Source: DATLGB01 sp963726825
GTDB lineage: Bacteria > Actinomycetota > Thermoleophilia > Solirubrobacterales > Solirubrobacteraceae
NCBI GenBank assembly: GCA_963726825.1
Contig: CAVSDT010000002.1
Location: forward strand, 1,364,001 to 1,428,000
Reading direction: 5' to 3'
DNA length: 64,000 nucleotides
Positions 23,835 to 31,467 of this stretch are shown in pieces; positions within the stretch are counted from its first letter, which is position 1; each line of letters starts with the position of its first letter. The position numbers and the translations under genes are program-made. The notes under the pieces were generated by a model, which was not told where the DNA came from, did not search any database, and saw only the letters and a list, made by a program, of their open reading frames with translations.

Positions 23835-26304
23835 GCAGCTCGCCCCCGACGGCCTCCCGGAGGCGGCCGACGATCTTCTCCCGGACCGGTGCCACGTCGG
23901 CGTCGGTCAGCGTCCGGTCGGGCGCGCGGAACGCGAGCCGCAGCGCGAGCGAGACCTTGCCCTCCCCCACCTGGCCGCCGGTGTAGACGTCGAAGACCTC
24001 GGCGGAGGCGAGCAGCTTGCCGCCGGCCTTGCGGGTCGCGGCGAGCACGGCGGCGGCCGGGACGTCCGCGTCCACGACGACCGCGAGGTCGAGCCGGACC
24101 GCCGGGAACGAGGTGACGTCGACGAAGCGCGGGACGGCGTCCGCGAAGGTCAGGAGGACCCCGAGGTCGACCTCGAAGCCGGCGACCGTCTGCTCGACGT
24201 CCCACTCGGCCGCGACGGACGGGTGGACCTCGCCGACCCAGCCGCAGGGCTGGCCCTGGGGGCCGGCGAGCACGCGCGCGGCCCGGACGGGATGCAGCCA
24301 CGGCTCGGTCGCCGGCTCGACGCCGAGCTCGACGCGCAGCGCGCGTGCCAGGGCCTCGAGCACGCCCTTGGCGGCGAAGAAGTCGGTCTGCGGCGGCCTG
24401 GCCTCCTGCCAGGTGGCGGGCCGGGCGGGGCCGGTGAGGAGCACGCCGACATGGGTGCGCTCGTCCGGCAGCACGTGCTCGTCCCAGGCGGCACGGCCGC
24501 GGGTGCCGGCGGGCGGGTCCCAGCGGCCGGGGGGCTTCGGGCGGTCCGCGCTCCACGGCAGGTAGACGGAGCCGACCTCGAAGAGCCGCACGCCGGGCGT
24601 TCCGCGACGGGCGTTGAGCGCGGCGGCGTCCAGCAGCGAGCCGAGCAGCTGCGTGCGCATGACCGCCTGCTCCTCGCTCATCGGGTTGCGCAGCCGGACG
24701 GTCGGCACCGACGAGCGCAGCCTGGCGGCGGTCGCGTCGGAGGTGAAGCTCCAGCCCACGACCTCATGGAGGCCCGCGCCGACGAGCGCGTCCTCGGCCC
24801 GGCGGCGGCCGCGCTGCTCAGGGGTGAGGACGCCGACAGCGCCCCGGCGCGACGGCAGGGTGCTGGGGAGCGTGTCGACCCCGTCGATGCGGGCGACCTC
24901 CTCGACGAGGTCGACCTCGCGGGTGACGTCGCGGCGGAAGTGCGGGACGACGACGTCGAGTCCGTCGCCGCTGTCGGCGACGGTGAAGCCGAGGGTCTCG
25001 AGGATCTCGGCCTGGCGGGCGCGTGCGACGGGCTGGCCGAGCAGCTGCTGCACGCGCGCCTCGCGCAGATGCAGCGTCGTCGGCTCCCGCTCGGCGGCCG
25101 TGCGCGCGTCGACGTCGAGGGTCCCCTCGACGAGCCGCGCGCCGCACAGCTGCACCATGAGGCGCGTCGCGACGGCCTGCGCCTCCATGGTCTGCCCGGG
25201 CGAGAGCCCCTTCTCGTTGCGCCCGGAGGCCTCCGAGCGCAGGCCGAGCCGGGTCGAGGTCCGCTGGATCGTCGGCCCGTCCCACGTCGCGACCTCCATC
25301 GCGACGCTGGTCGTGCCGTCGTGGACCTCGGAGCGGTTGCCGCCCATGATCCCCGCGATCGACGTCGGACCGCCGGCGTCCTCGATGACCACCATGTCGC
25401 TGTCGAGCGTGCGCTCGACGTCGTCGAGGGTGGTGATCCGCTCCCCGTCGGTCGCCCGGCGGACGGTCAGGCGGGCTCCTTCGACGCGGTCGGCGTCGAA
25501 GGCATGCAGCGGCTGGCCCGTCAGGAGCATCACGTAGTTGGTGATGTCCACGACGGTGTTGATCGGTCGCTGGCCCGCGGCCATCAGGCGCGCCTTCAGC
25601 CACGTCGGGGAGGGGCCGACGGTGACGTCCTCGAACCGCCGGAGGGTGAAGCGCGGGCACAGGTCGGGGCACTGGACGTCGACGTCGAAGCCGGTCAGCG
25701 GGGCCGTGGAGCCGATGTCCCCCTGCCACGGGGCGGGCGCCAGCGGCGCGCCGGTGGCGGCATGGACCTCGCGGGCGACGCCGTAGACGCCGAGGCAGTC
25801 CGGCCGGTTCGGCGTGATCTCGAGCTCGAGGACGTCGGTGGAGATCGGCAGGACCTCGGCCAGCGGCGTGCCGGCGGCGAGGGCGTCGTCGAGGACCATG
25901 ATCCCGGCGTGGTCGGTGCCGAGGTCGAGCTCGTCCTCGGCCAGGATCATCCCGTTGGACTCCTGGCCGCGCAGCTTGGCCCGCTTGAGCTTCGTCCCGT
26001 CGGGCATCACGGAGCCGGGCCGCGCGACGGCGACCGTCTGGCCCGCGGCGACGTTGGGCGCGCCGCAGACGATCTGGGAGGCCTCACCGGTCCCGATGTC
26101 GACGGAGCAGACCTTCAACCGGTCCGCGTCGGGGTGCTGCTCGGCACGGAGCACCTTGCCCACGACGAAGTGCTCGAGGCCGCGCACGCCATGGGTGAGG
26201 AGCGCCTCGACCTTCGTGCCGGTCATCGTCAGCCGCTCCTCGAGCGCGTCGAGCCCGAGCTGCGGGTGCGTGTACTCGTGCAGCCACTCCAGGGGGACGC
26301 GCAT
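23827..26304 (-). CDS. pheT: phenylalanyl-tRNA synthetase beta subunit
   Basis: This 825-aa beta chain of the alpha2-beta2 PheRS contains an N-terminal tRNA-binding EMAP-like domain (FVVGKVLRAEQHPDADRLKVC, near 40-60), the B3/B4 editing domain (GLRSEASGRNEKGL) and a C-terminal ferredoxin-fold anticodon domain (RFVDVTSFPAVRLDLAVVV to the end). The start MRVPLEWLHEY at 26304 overlaps the pheS stop by one base. Length is typical. Confidence 0.96.
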   Translation of the reverse strand: MRVPLEWLHEYTHPQLGLDALEERLTMTGTKVEALLTHGVRGLEHFVVGKVLRAEQHPDADRLKVCSVDIGTGEASQIVCGAPNVAAGQTVAVARPGSVMPDGTKLKRAKLRGQESNGMILAEDELDLGTDHAGIMVLDDALAAGTPLAEVLPISTDVLELEITPNRPDCLGVYGVAREVHAATGAPLAPAPWQGDIGSTAPLTGFDVDVQCPDLCPRFTLRRFEDVTVGPSPTWLKARLMAAGQRPINTVVDITNYVMLLTGQPLHAFDADRVEGARLTVRRATDGERITTLDDVERTLDSDMVVIEDAGGPTSIAGIMGGNRSEVHDGTTSVAMEVATWDGPTIQRTSTRLGLRSEASGRNEKGLSPGQTMEAQAVATRLMVQLCGARLVEGTLDVDARTAAEREPTTLHLREARVQQLLGQPVARARQAEILETLGFTVADSGDGLDVVVPHFRRDVTREVDLVEEVARIDGVDTLPSTLPSRRGAVGVLTPEQRGRRRAEDALVGAGLHEVVGWSFTSDATAARLRSSVPTVRLRNPMSEEQAVMRTQLLGSLLDAAALNARRGTPGVRLFEVGSVYLPWSADRPKPPGRWDPPAGTRGRAAWDEHVLPDERTHVGVLLTGPARPATWQEARPPQTDFFAAKGVLEALARALRVELGVEPATEPWLHPVRAARVLAGPQGQPCGWVGEVHPSVAAEWDVEQTVAGFEVDLGVLLTFADAVPRFVDVTSFPAVRLDLAVVVDADVPAAAVLAATRKAGGKLLASAEVFDVYTGGQVGEGKVSLALRLAFRAPDRTLTDADVAPVREKIVGRLREAVGGELRG

Positions 26305-27353
26305 CAGCCGAACTGCTCCAGGAAGCGGACGTCGTTCTCGTAGAAGAGCCGCAGGTCGGCGACCCCGTGCTTGAGGAAGGCGATCCGCTCGATCCCCATC
26401 CCGAAGGCGAAGCCCTGCACCCGCTCCGGGTCGTAGCCGTGCTCGGCGACGTAGGCGAAGACGTTGGGGTCGACCTCGCCGGCGCCGAGGATCTCGATCC
26501 AGCCTTCGCCCTTGCACAGCCGGCAGCGCGATCCGTCGCGCATGAAGCCGTCGGTGCAGTTGAAGCAGCTCACGTCGACCTCGACGCTGGGCTCGGTGAA
26601 GGGGAAGAAGTGCGGCCGCAGCTTGACCTCGCGGTCGGGCCCGAAGATCGCGCGGGCGAAGGCCAGCAGCGTGCCCTTGAGGTCGGCCAGGGTGACGTCG
26701 GAGTCGACCGCGAGGCCCTCGACCTGGTGGAACTGGGGGGTGTGGGTGGCGTCGTTGTCGCGCCGGTAGGTGCGGCCGGGGACGACGATGTACAGCGGCG
26801 GCGGCTCGAGCTCCATCGCGCGCACCTGCATCGGGCTCGTGTGCGTGCGCAGGACGTGCCCGGCCTCGGTGTAGAAGGTGTCGGACTCGAGGCGGGCCGG
26901 GTGCGTCGCGTCGTGGTTGAGCGCGTCGAAGTTGTAGTGGACGAGGTCGATCTCGGGCCCCTCCGCGACGCGGAAGCCGAGGCCGAGGAACACGTCCTCG
27001 ATCTCGCGCCGGGTGGCGGTCAGCAGATGCAGGCGCCCCGGGGGCACGGCGGGCGCCCCCGGGAGGGTCACGTCGACCGCGTCGGCGGCCAGGCGGGCGT
27101 CGAGCTCGCCCGCGCTGAGGTCGGCCCTGCGCGCCTCGATCAGCGCCTCGACGGCCTGGCGGGCCTGGTTGGCGGCCTTGCCGACGGCGCCGCGCTCCTG
27201 CGGCGGCAGCTGCGCGACGCCGCGCAGGAGGTTGGGCAGCTCGGCCTTGCGGCCCAGGTGGGTCACGCGGACGGCTTCGAGCGCTGCGGTGTCGTCCGCC
27301 GCCGCCACGGCGGCCTCGGCGTCGGCGCGCAGCTGGGCGATCTGGTCAAGCAC
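26304..27353 (-). CDS. pheS: phenylalanyl-tRNA synthetase alpha subunit
   Basis: This 349-aa catalytic chain has an N-terminal coiled coil (residues 1-90), class II motif 2 around HTSPMQVRAME and RTYRRDNDATHTPQFHQVEG, and motif 3 in FGMGIERIAFLKHG. Cysteines in SCFNCTDGF and CRLCKGEGW form a zinc-like insertion seen in many PheS. It starts with GTG at 27353 and overlaps the upstream methyltransferase by 8 nt. Confidence 0.96.
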   Translation of the reverse strand: MLDQIAQLRADAEAAVAAADDTAALEAVRVTHLGRKAELPNLLRGVAQLPPQERGAVGKAANQARQAVEALIEARRADLSAGELDARLAADAVDVTLPGAPAVPPGRLHLLTATRREIEDVFLGLGFRVAEGPEIDLVHYNFDALNHDATHPARLESDTFYTEAGHVLRTHTSPMQVRAMELEPPPLYIVVPGRTYRRDNDATHTPQFHQVEGLAVDSDVTLADLKGTLLAFARAIFGPDREVKLRPHFFPFTEPSVEVDVSCFNCTDGFMRDGSRCRLCKGEGWIEILGAGEVDPNVFAYVAEHGYDPERVQGFAFGMGIERIAFLKHGVADLRLFYENDVRFLEQFG

Positions 27354-28050
27354 TGGGGCCGACCTTATCCGTCTCGTAGAGCGCGACCGTGGCGGCCATC
27401 GCGGCGTTCAGCGACTCGCCCACGATCGGGATGTGCGCGGTCGCGTCGCAGGCCGCGACGATCTCGTCGGGCAGGCCCTCGCGCTCGGCGCCGACGAGGA
27501 TCGACGCGGGCGCGCCGGCCTCGGTCAGCGGGACGCCGGCGCGGGCCACGAGCGCCAGCCGCGGCGCGGGGAGCTCTGCAAGGTTCTTGACCCGCTTGAC
27601 GGGCACGTGGAAGACCGCGCCCATCGACGCGCGGACGGCCTTGGGACTGAACGGGTCGGCGCTCTGGGGCCCGAGCACGACCGAGGAGGCGCCGAACGCG
27701 TGGGCGGCCCGGATGATCGTCCCGACGTTGCCCGGGTCCCCCACGCCCCACAGGGCGACGCAGCGGCGGCCGAGGTCGGTGGCCCAGCGCGCGTCGAAGA
27801 GGCCGATCACGCGGGTGCCGGAGCCGAGCGTCGAGAGCTCCGCCATCAGGTGCGGCATGACCTCCTCGCCCTCCAGCCCGCTGTCGGGCAGGACGAGCTT
27901 GGCGACGGGGTCCCAGCCGGCGGCCTCGGCGGCCTCGACGAGGTCCTCGCCCTCCGCGACGAAGCGCCCGAGCTTGTCCCGCCACTTGCGGCTCGTGAGC
28001 TTGCGGACCTCCTTCAGGAGGTCGTTCTCTGGGCTGGTGATCGGAGTCAA
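27346..28050 (-). CDS. TrmH/SpoU-family RNA 2-prime-O-methyltransferase
   Basis: This 234-aa SPOUT methyltransferase has an N-terminal substrate-binding domain (residues 1-85). The knotted SAM site shows motif 1 (GVGDPGNVGTIIRAAHAFG), motif 2 (LVGAEREGLPDEI) and motif 3 (SLNAAMAATVALYE). Such genes often sit between rplT and pheS and are annotated TrmH or RlmB-like; the exact nucleotide target is unknown. The start is TTG at 28050, supported by an AAGGA ribosome-binding sequence 4 nt upstream. A terminator separates it from rplT, so part of its expression may be read-through. Confidence 0.9.
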   Translation of the reverse strand: MTPITSPENDLLKEVRKLTSRKWRDKLGRFVAEGEDLVEAAEAAGWDPVAKLVLPDSGLEGEEVMPHLMAELSTLGSGTRVIGLFDARWATDLGRRCVALWGVGDPGNVGTIIRAAHAFGASSVVLGPQSADPFSPKAVRASMGAVFHVPVKRVKNLAELPAPRLALVARAGVPLTEAGAPASILVGAEREGLPDEIVAACDATAHIPIVGESLNAAMAATVALYETDKVGPSA

Positions 28051-28068
28051 TGGGTCCTTAAACGAGAA

Positions 28069-28090
28069 CGGGCGCCTCCAGAGGCGCCCG
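28069..28090 (-). terminator. intrinsic terminator after rplT
   Basis: On the minus strand CGGGCGCCTC and GAGGCGCCCG form a perfect 10-bp inverted repeat (8-9 bp stem with a 4-nt loop), followed directly by TTCTCGTTT. This is the best rho-independent terminator in the window. It lies 26 nt after the rplT stop and 18 nt before the trmH start, so it should attenuate transcription into trmH-pheST-arg. Confidence 0.8.
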
Positions 28091-28116
28091 CGGGAGGTTC
28101 CTGGCTCGGGTTGCGG

Positions 28117-28482
28117 CTACGCCGCAGCCTCCACCGCCTCGCGGGCAGTGTCAGCGAAGCGTCGGAAGGTGTCGGCGTCGCGCACGGCGATGTCGGCGAG
28201 GACCTTGCGATCGAGCTCGATGCCGGCCAGCTTGAGGCCGTGGATGAACTGGGAGTAGCTCATGCCGTTCTGGCGGGCGGCCGCGTTGATGCGGGTGACC
28301 CAGAGGCGGCGGAAGTCGCGCTTCTTGTTGCGCCGATCCCGGTACGCGTAGGAGTCCGCCTTCATCAGGGCTTCCTTCGCCCGGCGGTAGTTCGAGTTCG
28401 CCTCGCCGCGGAAGCCCTTCGTCCGCTCGAGGGTGGAGCGCCGCTTCTTGCGGGCGTGGACTGAACGCTTGACGCGGGTCAC
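28117..28482 (-). CDS. rplT: 50S ribosomal protein L20
   Basis: This 121-aa protein has the long basic N-terminal helix of L20 (RVKRSVHARKKRRSTLERTKGF) and the globular C-terminal RNA-binding part (MSYSQFIHGLKLAGIELDRKVLADIA). L20 binds 23S rRNA early in 50S assembly. Start GTG at 28482 overlaps the rpmI stop as GTGA. In other bacteria L20 represses this operon. Here infC, usually first in the operon, lies 20 kb away, so any such control would cover only rpmI-rplT. Confidence 0.97.
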   Translation of the reverse strand: MTRVKRSVHARKKRRSTLERTKGFRGEANSNYRRAKEALMKADSYAYRDRRNKKRDFRRLWVTRINAAARQNGMSYSQFIHGLKLAGIELDRKVLADIAVRDADTFRRFADTAREAVEAAA

Positions 28483-28685
28483 TTCTTACCGCTTCCCTGC
28501 AGGAGCTTCCGGACGGTCTTCTCGTCCGCCTTCGCGACGACGACATCGCTCTTGAGGCCACGCTTGAACTTCGGTGACTTCTTCTCGAGGATGTGGCTCG
28601 ACTTGGCGTGGCGAGCGCGCAGCTTGCCCGTGGCAGTCTGCTTGAAGCGCTTGGACGCGCCGCTGTGGGACTTCATCTTCGGCAT
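28479..28685 (-). CDS. rpmI: 50S ribosomal protein L35
   Basis: This 68-aa basic protein begins MPKMKSHSGASKRFK and ends in a Lys-rich segment, matching bL35. The ATG at 28685 was chosen over an upstream start because it is the family start. Uncommonly, infC is not upstream. Instead the gene has a divergent HAL-like gene and a TAGTCT box 11 nt before its start, implying its own promoter. Confidence 0.96.
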   Translation of the reverse strand: MPKMKSHSGASKRFKQTATGKLRARHAKSSHILEKKSPKFKRGLKSDVVVAKADEKTVRKLLQGSGKK

Positions 28686-28696
28686 GGCGACGGATG

Positions 28697-28702
28697 AGAC
28701 TA
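28697..28702 (-). promoter_or_regulatory. putative -10 box of rpmI-rplT
   Basis: TAGTCT on the minus strand lies 11 nt before the rpmI ATG. It matches TANNNT boxes seen elsewhere in the window. Because infC has been separated, rpmI needs a local promoter and this is the best candidate. On the plus strand TAGGGT at 28717-28722 is a candidate for the divergent HAL-like gene. Confidence 0.4.
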
Positions 28703-28816
28703 GCGGACGTCGCGCGTAGGGTCCGGGGCATCGCACCCCGCACCCCGCAGCCCCTCGGAGATCAGTCCTCGGCCACCACGGACGCGCGTCGTGCGGCCGC
28801 CGGCCTGCCCACCGGC

Positions 28817-30352
28817 GTGGCCGCCGAGGTGCGCCTCGGGACGGGCCCGTTGCGCCCGCGCGACGTCGAGGCCGTGGCCCTGCGGGCCGCCCCCGTGGTG
28901 GTGGAGGAGGCCGTGCGCGTGCGCCTCGACGGGGCGCGCGCGGTGATCGAGCGGCGGCTCGCCGCCGGCACGCCCGTGTACGGGCTCAACACCGGGCTGG
29001 GCGCCGCGCGCGACCAGCGGGTCGAGACGGGCCTGCTCGAGGCCTACCAGCGCCAGATCGTGCTCACCCACGCGGGGGCGGTCGGCGAGCCGATGGCCGA
29101 GCACCTCGTGCGCGCGATCCTCATCGCCCGGGTGGCGGGGCTCGCCCAGGGTGGGTCCGGTGCCTCGCCGGCGGTGCTCGACGCGCTCGTGGGGATGCTC
29201 AACACCGGGCTCACGCCCGTCGTCCCGGTCACGGGGTCCGTCGGCGCGTCCGACCTCGGCCACCTCGCGGCGGTCGCGCTCGTGGCGATCGGCCGCGGCC
29301 GGGCGCGCGTCGGCGGCGAGACGCTCACGGGGGCCGAGGCCCTCGCCCGCGCGGGCCTGCGACCGCTGGCGCTGGCGCCCAAGGACGCGCTGGCGCTGAT
29401 CTCGGCCAACGCGGTCTCGGTCGGGGTCGGCGCCCTGGCCGTGCGTCGCGCCGCCCGGGTGGCGCGCATGGCCGACCTCGCCGCCGCCCTGTCGATGGAG
29501 GCGCTGGACGCCAACCTCTCCCCCTTCGCCCCGGCCGTGCAAGCGGCCAAGGGGTTCGTCGGCCAGGCCGAGGCGGCCGAGAACGTGCGGGACCTGCTCG
29601 CGGGCTCGCGGCTGGAGCGCCTCGACCTCGGCGCGGTCTCCCAGCAGGACGCGCTGTCGACCCGGACGATCCCGCAGGTCCACGGGGCCTTCCGGGAGGT
29701 GCAGGCCGCCGCGTTCGACGCCGTGTCGGTCGAGCTGGCCGGCCGCGGTGACAACCCGCTGGTGCTCCCCGACACCGACGAGACGCTGTCGAACGGGAAC
29801 TTCACGCCCCTGGTGCTCGCGCTGGCGTTCGAGTCGCTGCGGGTGGCGATCGCGCACGTCGGGATGCTGTCGGAGCGGCGCATGGCCAAGCTCGTCGCGC
29901 GCGCGTGGAGCGACGACGGCCGCGCCGCCCGCCTCGCCGTCGAGGACCCCGAGTCCGACGCGCGCTACCGCTTCCCGGGCCTGATGACCTACTCGGCCGC
30001 GGCGCTGGTGGCCGAGCTCAAGCACCTCGCGGCGCCGATCACCCTCGGGGTCCCGCCGCTGGACTTCGACGTCGAGGACCACGCGTCGTTCGCCAACGCG
30101 GCGGTGATGACGACCCGGACGGCGCTGGACAAGCTGGAGACGATCCTCTCGATCGAGGCGCTGCTCGCCGTCCACGAGATCGGCCAGCGCGGCATCGGGG
30201 ACCGGCTCGGCGCGGGGACGAGCGAGGCGCTGGCGGCGGTGCAGGGGATCGCGGAGGGCGTCGACGAGGACCCGCTCGCCGCGGACCTCGTGCAGCGCCT
30301 GCACGACGTGATCGCTGCGCTGCTGGCCGAGCAGGACGCGCGGGCCGGCTAG
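28817..30352 (+). CDS. histidine ammonia-lyase-like (MIO aromatic amino acid lyase family) protein
   Basis: This lyase-family protein is about 511 aa from the GTG at 28817. The open frame extends to 28694, but the first 41 codons do not resemble the family, and a TAGGGT promoter-like box lies within them. Family landmarks are YGLNTGLG (catalytic Tyr), NPLVLPDTDETLSNGNF, and DVEDHASFAN near the C-terminal helices. The MIO-forming tripeptide, normally Ala-Ser-Gly followed by Asp-Leu, reads Ala-Ser-Asp-Leu (GSVGASDLGHLA, residues 144-146), one residue shorter. Whether MIO still forms is unclear. It converges with hutF, sharing a 4-nt CTAG stop overlap. It could replace the damaged hutH of the facing operon, or act on another amino acid. 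Confidence 0.82.
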   Translation: MAAEVRLGTGPLRPRDVEAVALRAAPVVVEEAVRVRLDGARAVIERRLAAGTPVYGLNTGLGAARDQRVETGLLEAYQRQIVLTHAGAVGEPMAEHLVRAILIARVAGLAQGGSGASPAVLDALVGMLNTGLTPVVPVTGSVGASDLGHLAAVALVAIGRGRARVGGETLTGAEALARAGLRPLALAPKDALALISANAVSVGVGALAVRRAARVARMADLAAALSMEALDANLSPFAPAVQAAKGFVGQAEAAENVRDLLAGSRLERLDLGAVSQQDALSTRTIPQVHGAFREVQAAAFDAVSVELAGRGDNPLVLPDTDETLSNGNFTPLVLALAFESLRVAIAHVGMLSERRMAKLVARAWSDDGRAARLAVEDPESDARYRFPGLMTYSAAALVAELKHLAAPITLGVPPLDFDVEDHASFANAAVMTTRTALDKLETILSIEALLAVHEIGQRGIGDRLGAGTSEALAAVQGIAEGVDEDPLAADLVQRLHDVIAALLAEQDARAG

Positions 30353-31467
30353 ACGGGCCGCAGCGCGCCCAGGCCCGCGCAGGTCGCCAGGGCGAGCGGG
30401 AGGTCGGCGTCGTCGACCCCCCGCAGGCTCGGGTGGTCGCGATCGACCTCCACCTCGCCCGCGTCCTCGATGCCGAGCGCGTGCAGGCCGGCGGTGCGGA
30501 CCGCGGTCCACAGGTCCCCCTCGCGAGCGAGCAGGGCGTGGCGGGTGCGCCGCTCGCGCCGCGCGGTCGTCTCGAGCTCGCGGACCTCGGCGAGCGGGTC
30601 GAGCATGCCGTTCTGGTCGGAGCCCACCGCGAGTGCGACCCCCGCGTCGTGGAGGTCGAGCGCCCGGGGGTGGCCGTCGCCGAGGTTGCCCTCCGTCGTC
30701 GGGCAGGAGACGACCGTCGTGGCGCTGTCGCCGAGCCGTCGTACGTCCTGCGCGGACACGTGCACGGCGTGGACGACGCTCGTGCGCGGGCCGAGGAACC
30801 CGGTCCGGTGCAGCAGCTCGATCGGGGAGCAGCCGTGCTCGGCCTGGGTCTCGTCGAGCTCGCGGGTCTGCTCGGCGGCATGGACGTGGCGGACGAGGCC
30901 GTGGGCGTCGGCGTGCCCGGCGATCGCGGTGAGCCAGGCGGCGGGGACCGCGCGGACCGAGTGCGCGGCGACGCCGACGTCGACGCCGTCGCGGTCGGCC
31001 GCCCAGGCGCTGAGGGCGTCCACGCGCGCGAGGAAGGTCTCCACGTCGGGGTCGCAGAAGCGGCGCTGGCCACCGTGCGGGGAGGCGTCCGCCCCGTCGG
31101 CCCAGCCGTTGCGGTGGTAGGCGGCGGGGAGCAGGACGATCCGCAGGCCCTCCGCCTCGGCGGCGGTCGCGACGGCGTGCGCCATCGCGTTGGGCTCGGC
31201 GTACGGGGTCCCGTCCGGCCGGTGGTGGACGTAGTGGAACTCCCCGACGGCGCCGTAGCCCGCCGCGCGCATCTCGCGGTAGGTGCGGCGGGCGAGCGCG
31301 TGCATCGTGTCGGGCTCGAGGCTGCCGGCGAGGGTGAACATCGCCTCCCGCCAGGACCAGAAGTCGTCCTGGGCGTGCGCGGCCGGCGACGGCCGCTCGC
31401 CGATCCCGCGCAGCCCGATCTGGAACGCGTGCGAGTGGGCGCTGACCTGCGCGCCGATGCGGGTCAC
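30349..31467 (-). CDS. hutF: formimidoylglutamate deiminase
   Basis: This 372-aa amidohydrolase-fold enzyme converts N-formimino-L-glutamate to N-formyl-L-glutamate and ammonia. Metal ligands are seen in VSAHSHAFQIGLRG (His11, His13), HVHAAEQTRELDE and VGSDQNG (Asp), with VAAHSVRAVP between. Family members are about 440-460 aa. This one starts just before the HxH strand (GTG at 31467, GTGA overlap with the preceding gene), so it lacks the usual N-terminal beta-sandwich segment. The catalytic barrel is complete. It is the last gene of the island operon and implies the five-step Hut route through formylglutamate. Confidence 0.9.
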   Translation of the reverse strand: MTRIGAQVSAHSHAFQIGLRGIGERPSPAAHAQDDFWSWREAMFTLAGSLEPDTMHALARRTYREMRAAGYGAVGEFHYVHHRPDGTPYAEPNAMAHAVATAAEAEGLRIVLLPAAYHRNGWADGADASPHGGQRRFCDPDVETFLARVDALSAWAADRDGVDVGVAAHSVRAVPAAWLTAIAGHADAHGLVRHVHAAEQTRELDETQAEHGCSPIELLHRTGFLGPRTSVVHAVHVSAQDVRRLGDSATTVVSCPTTEGNLGDGHPRALDLHDAGVALAVGSDQNGMLDPLAEVRELETTARRERRTRHALLAREGDLWTAVRTAGLHALGIEDAGEVEVDRDHPSLRGVDDADLPLALATCAGLGALRPV

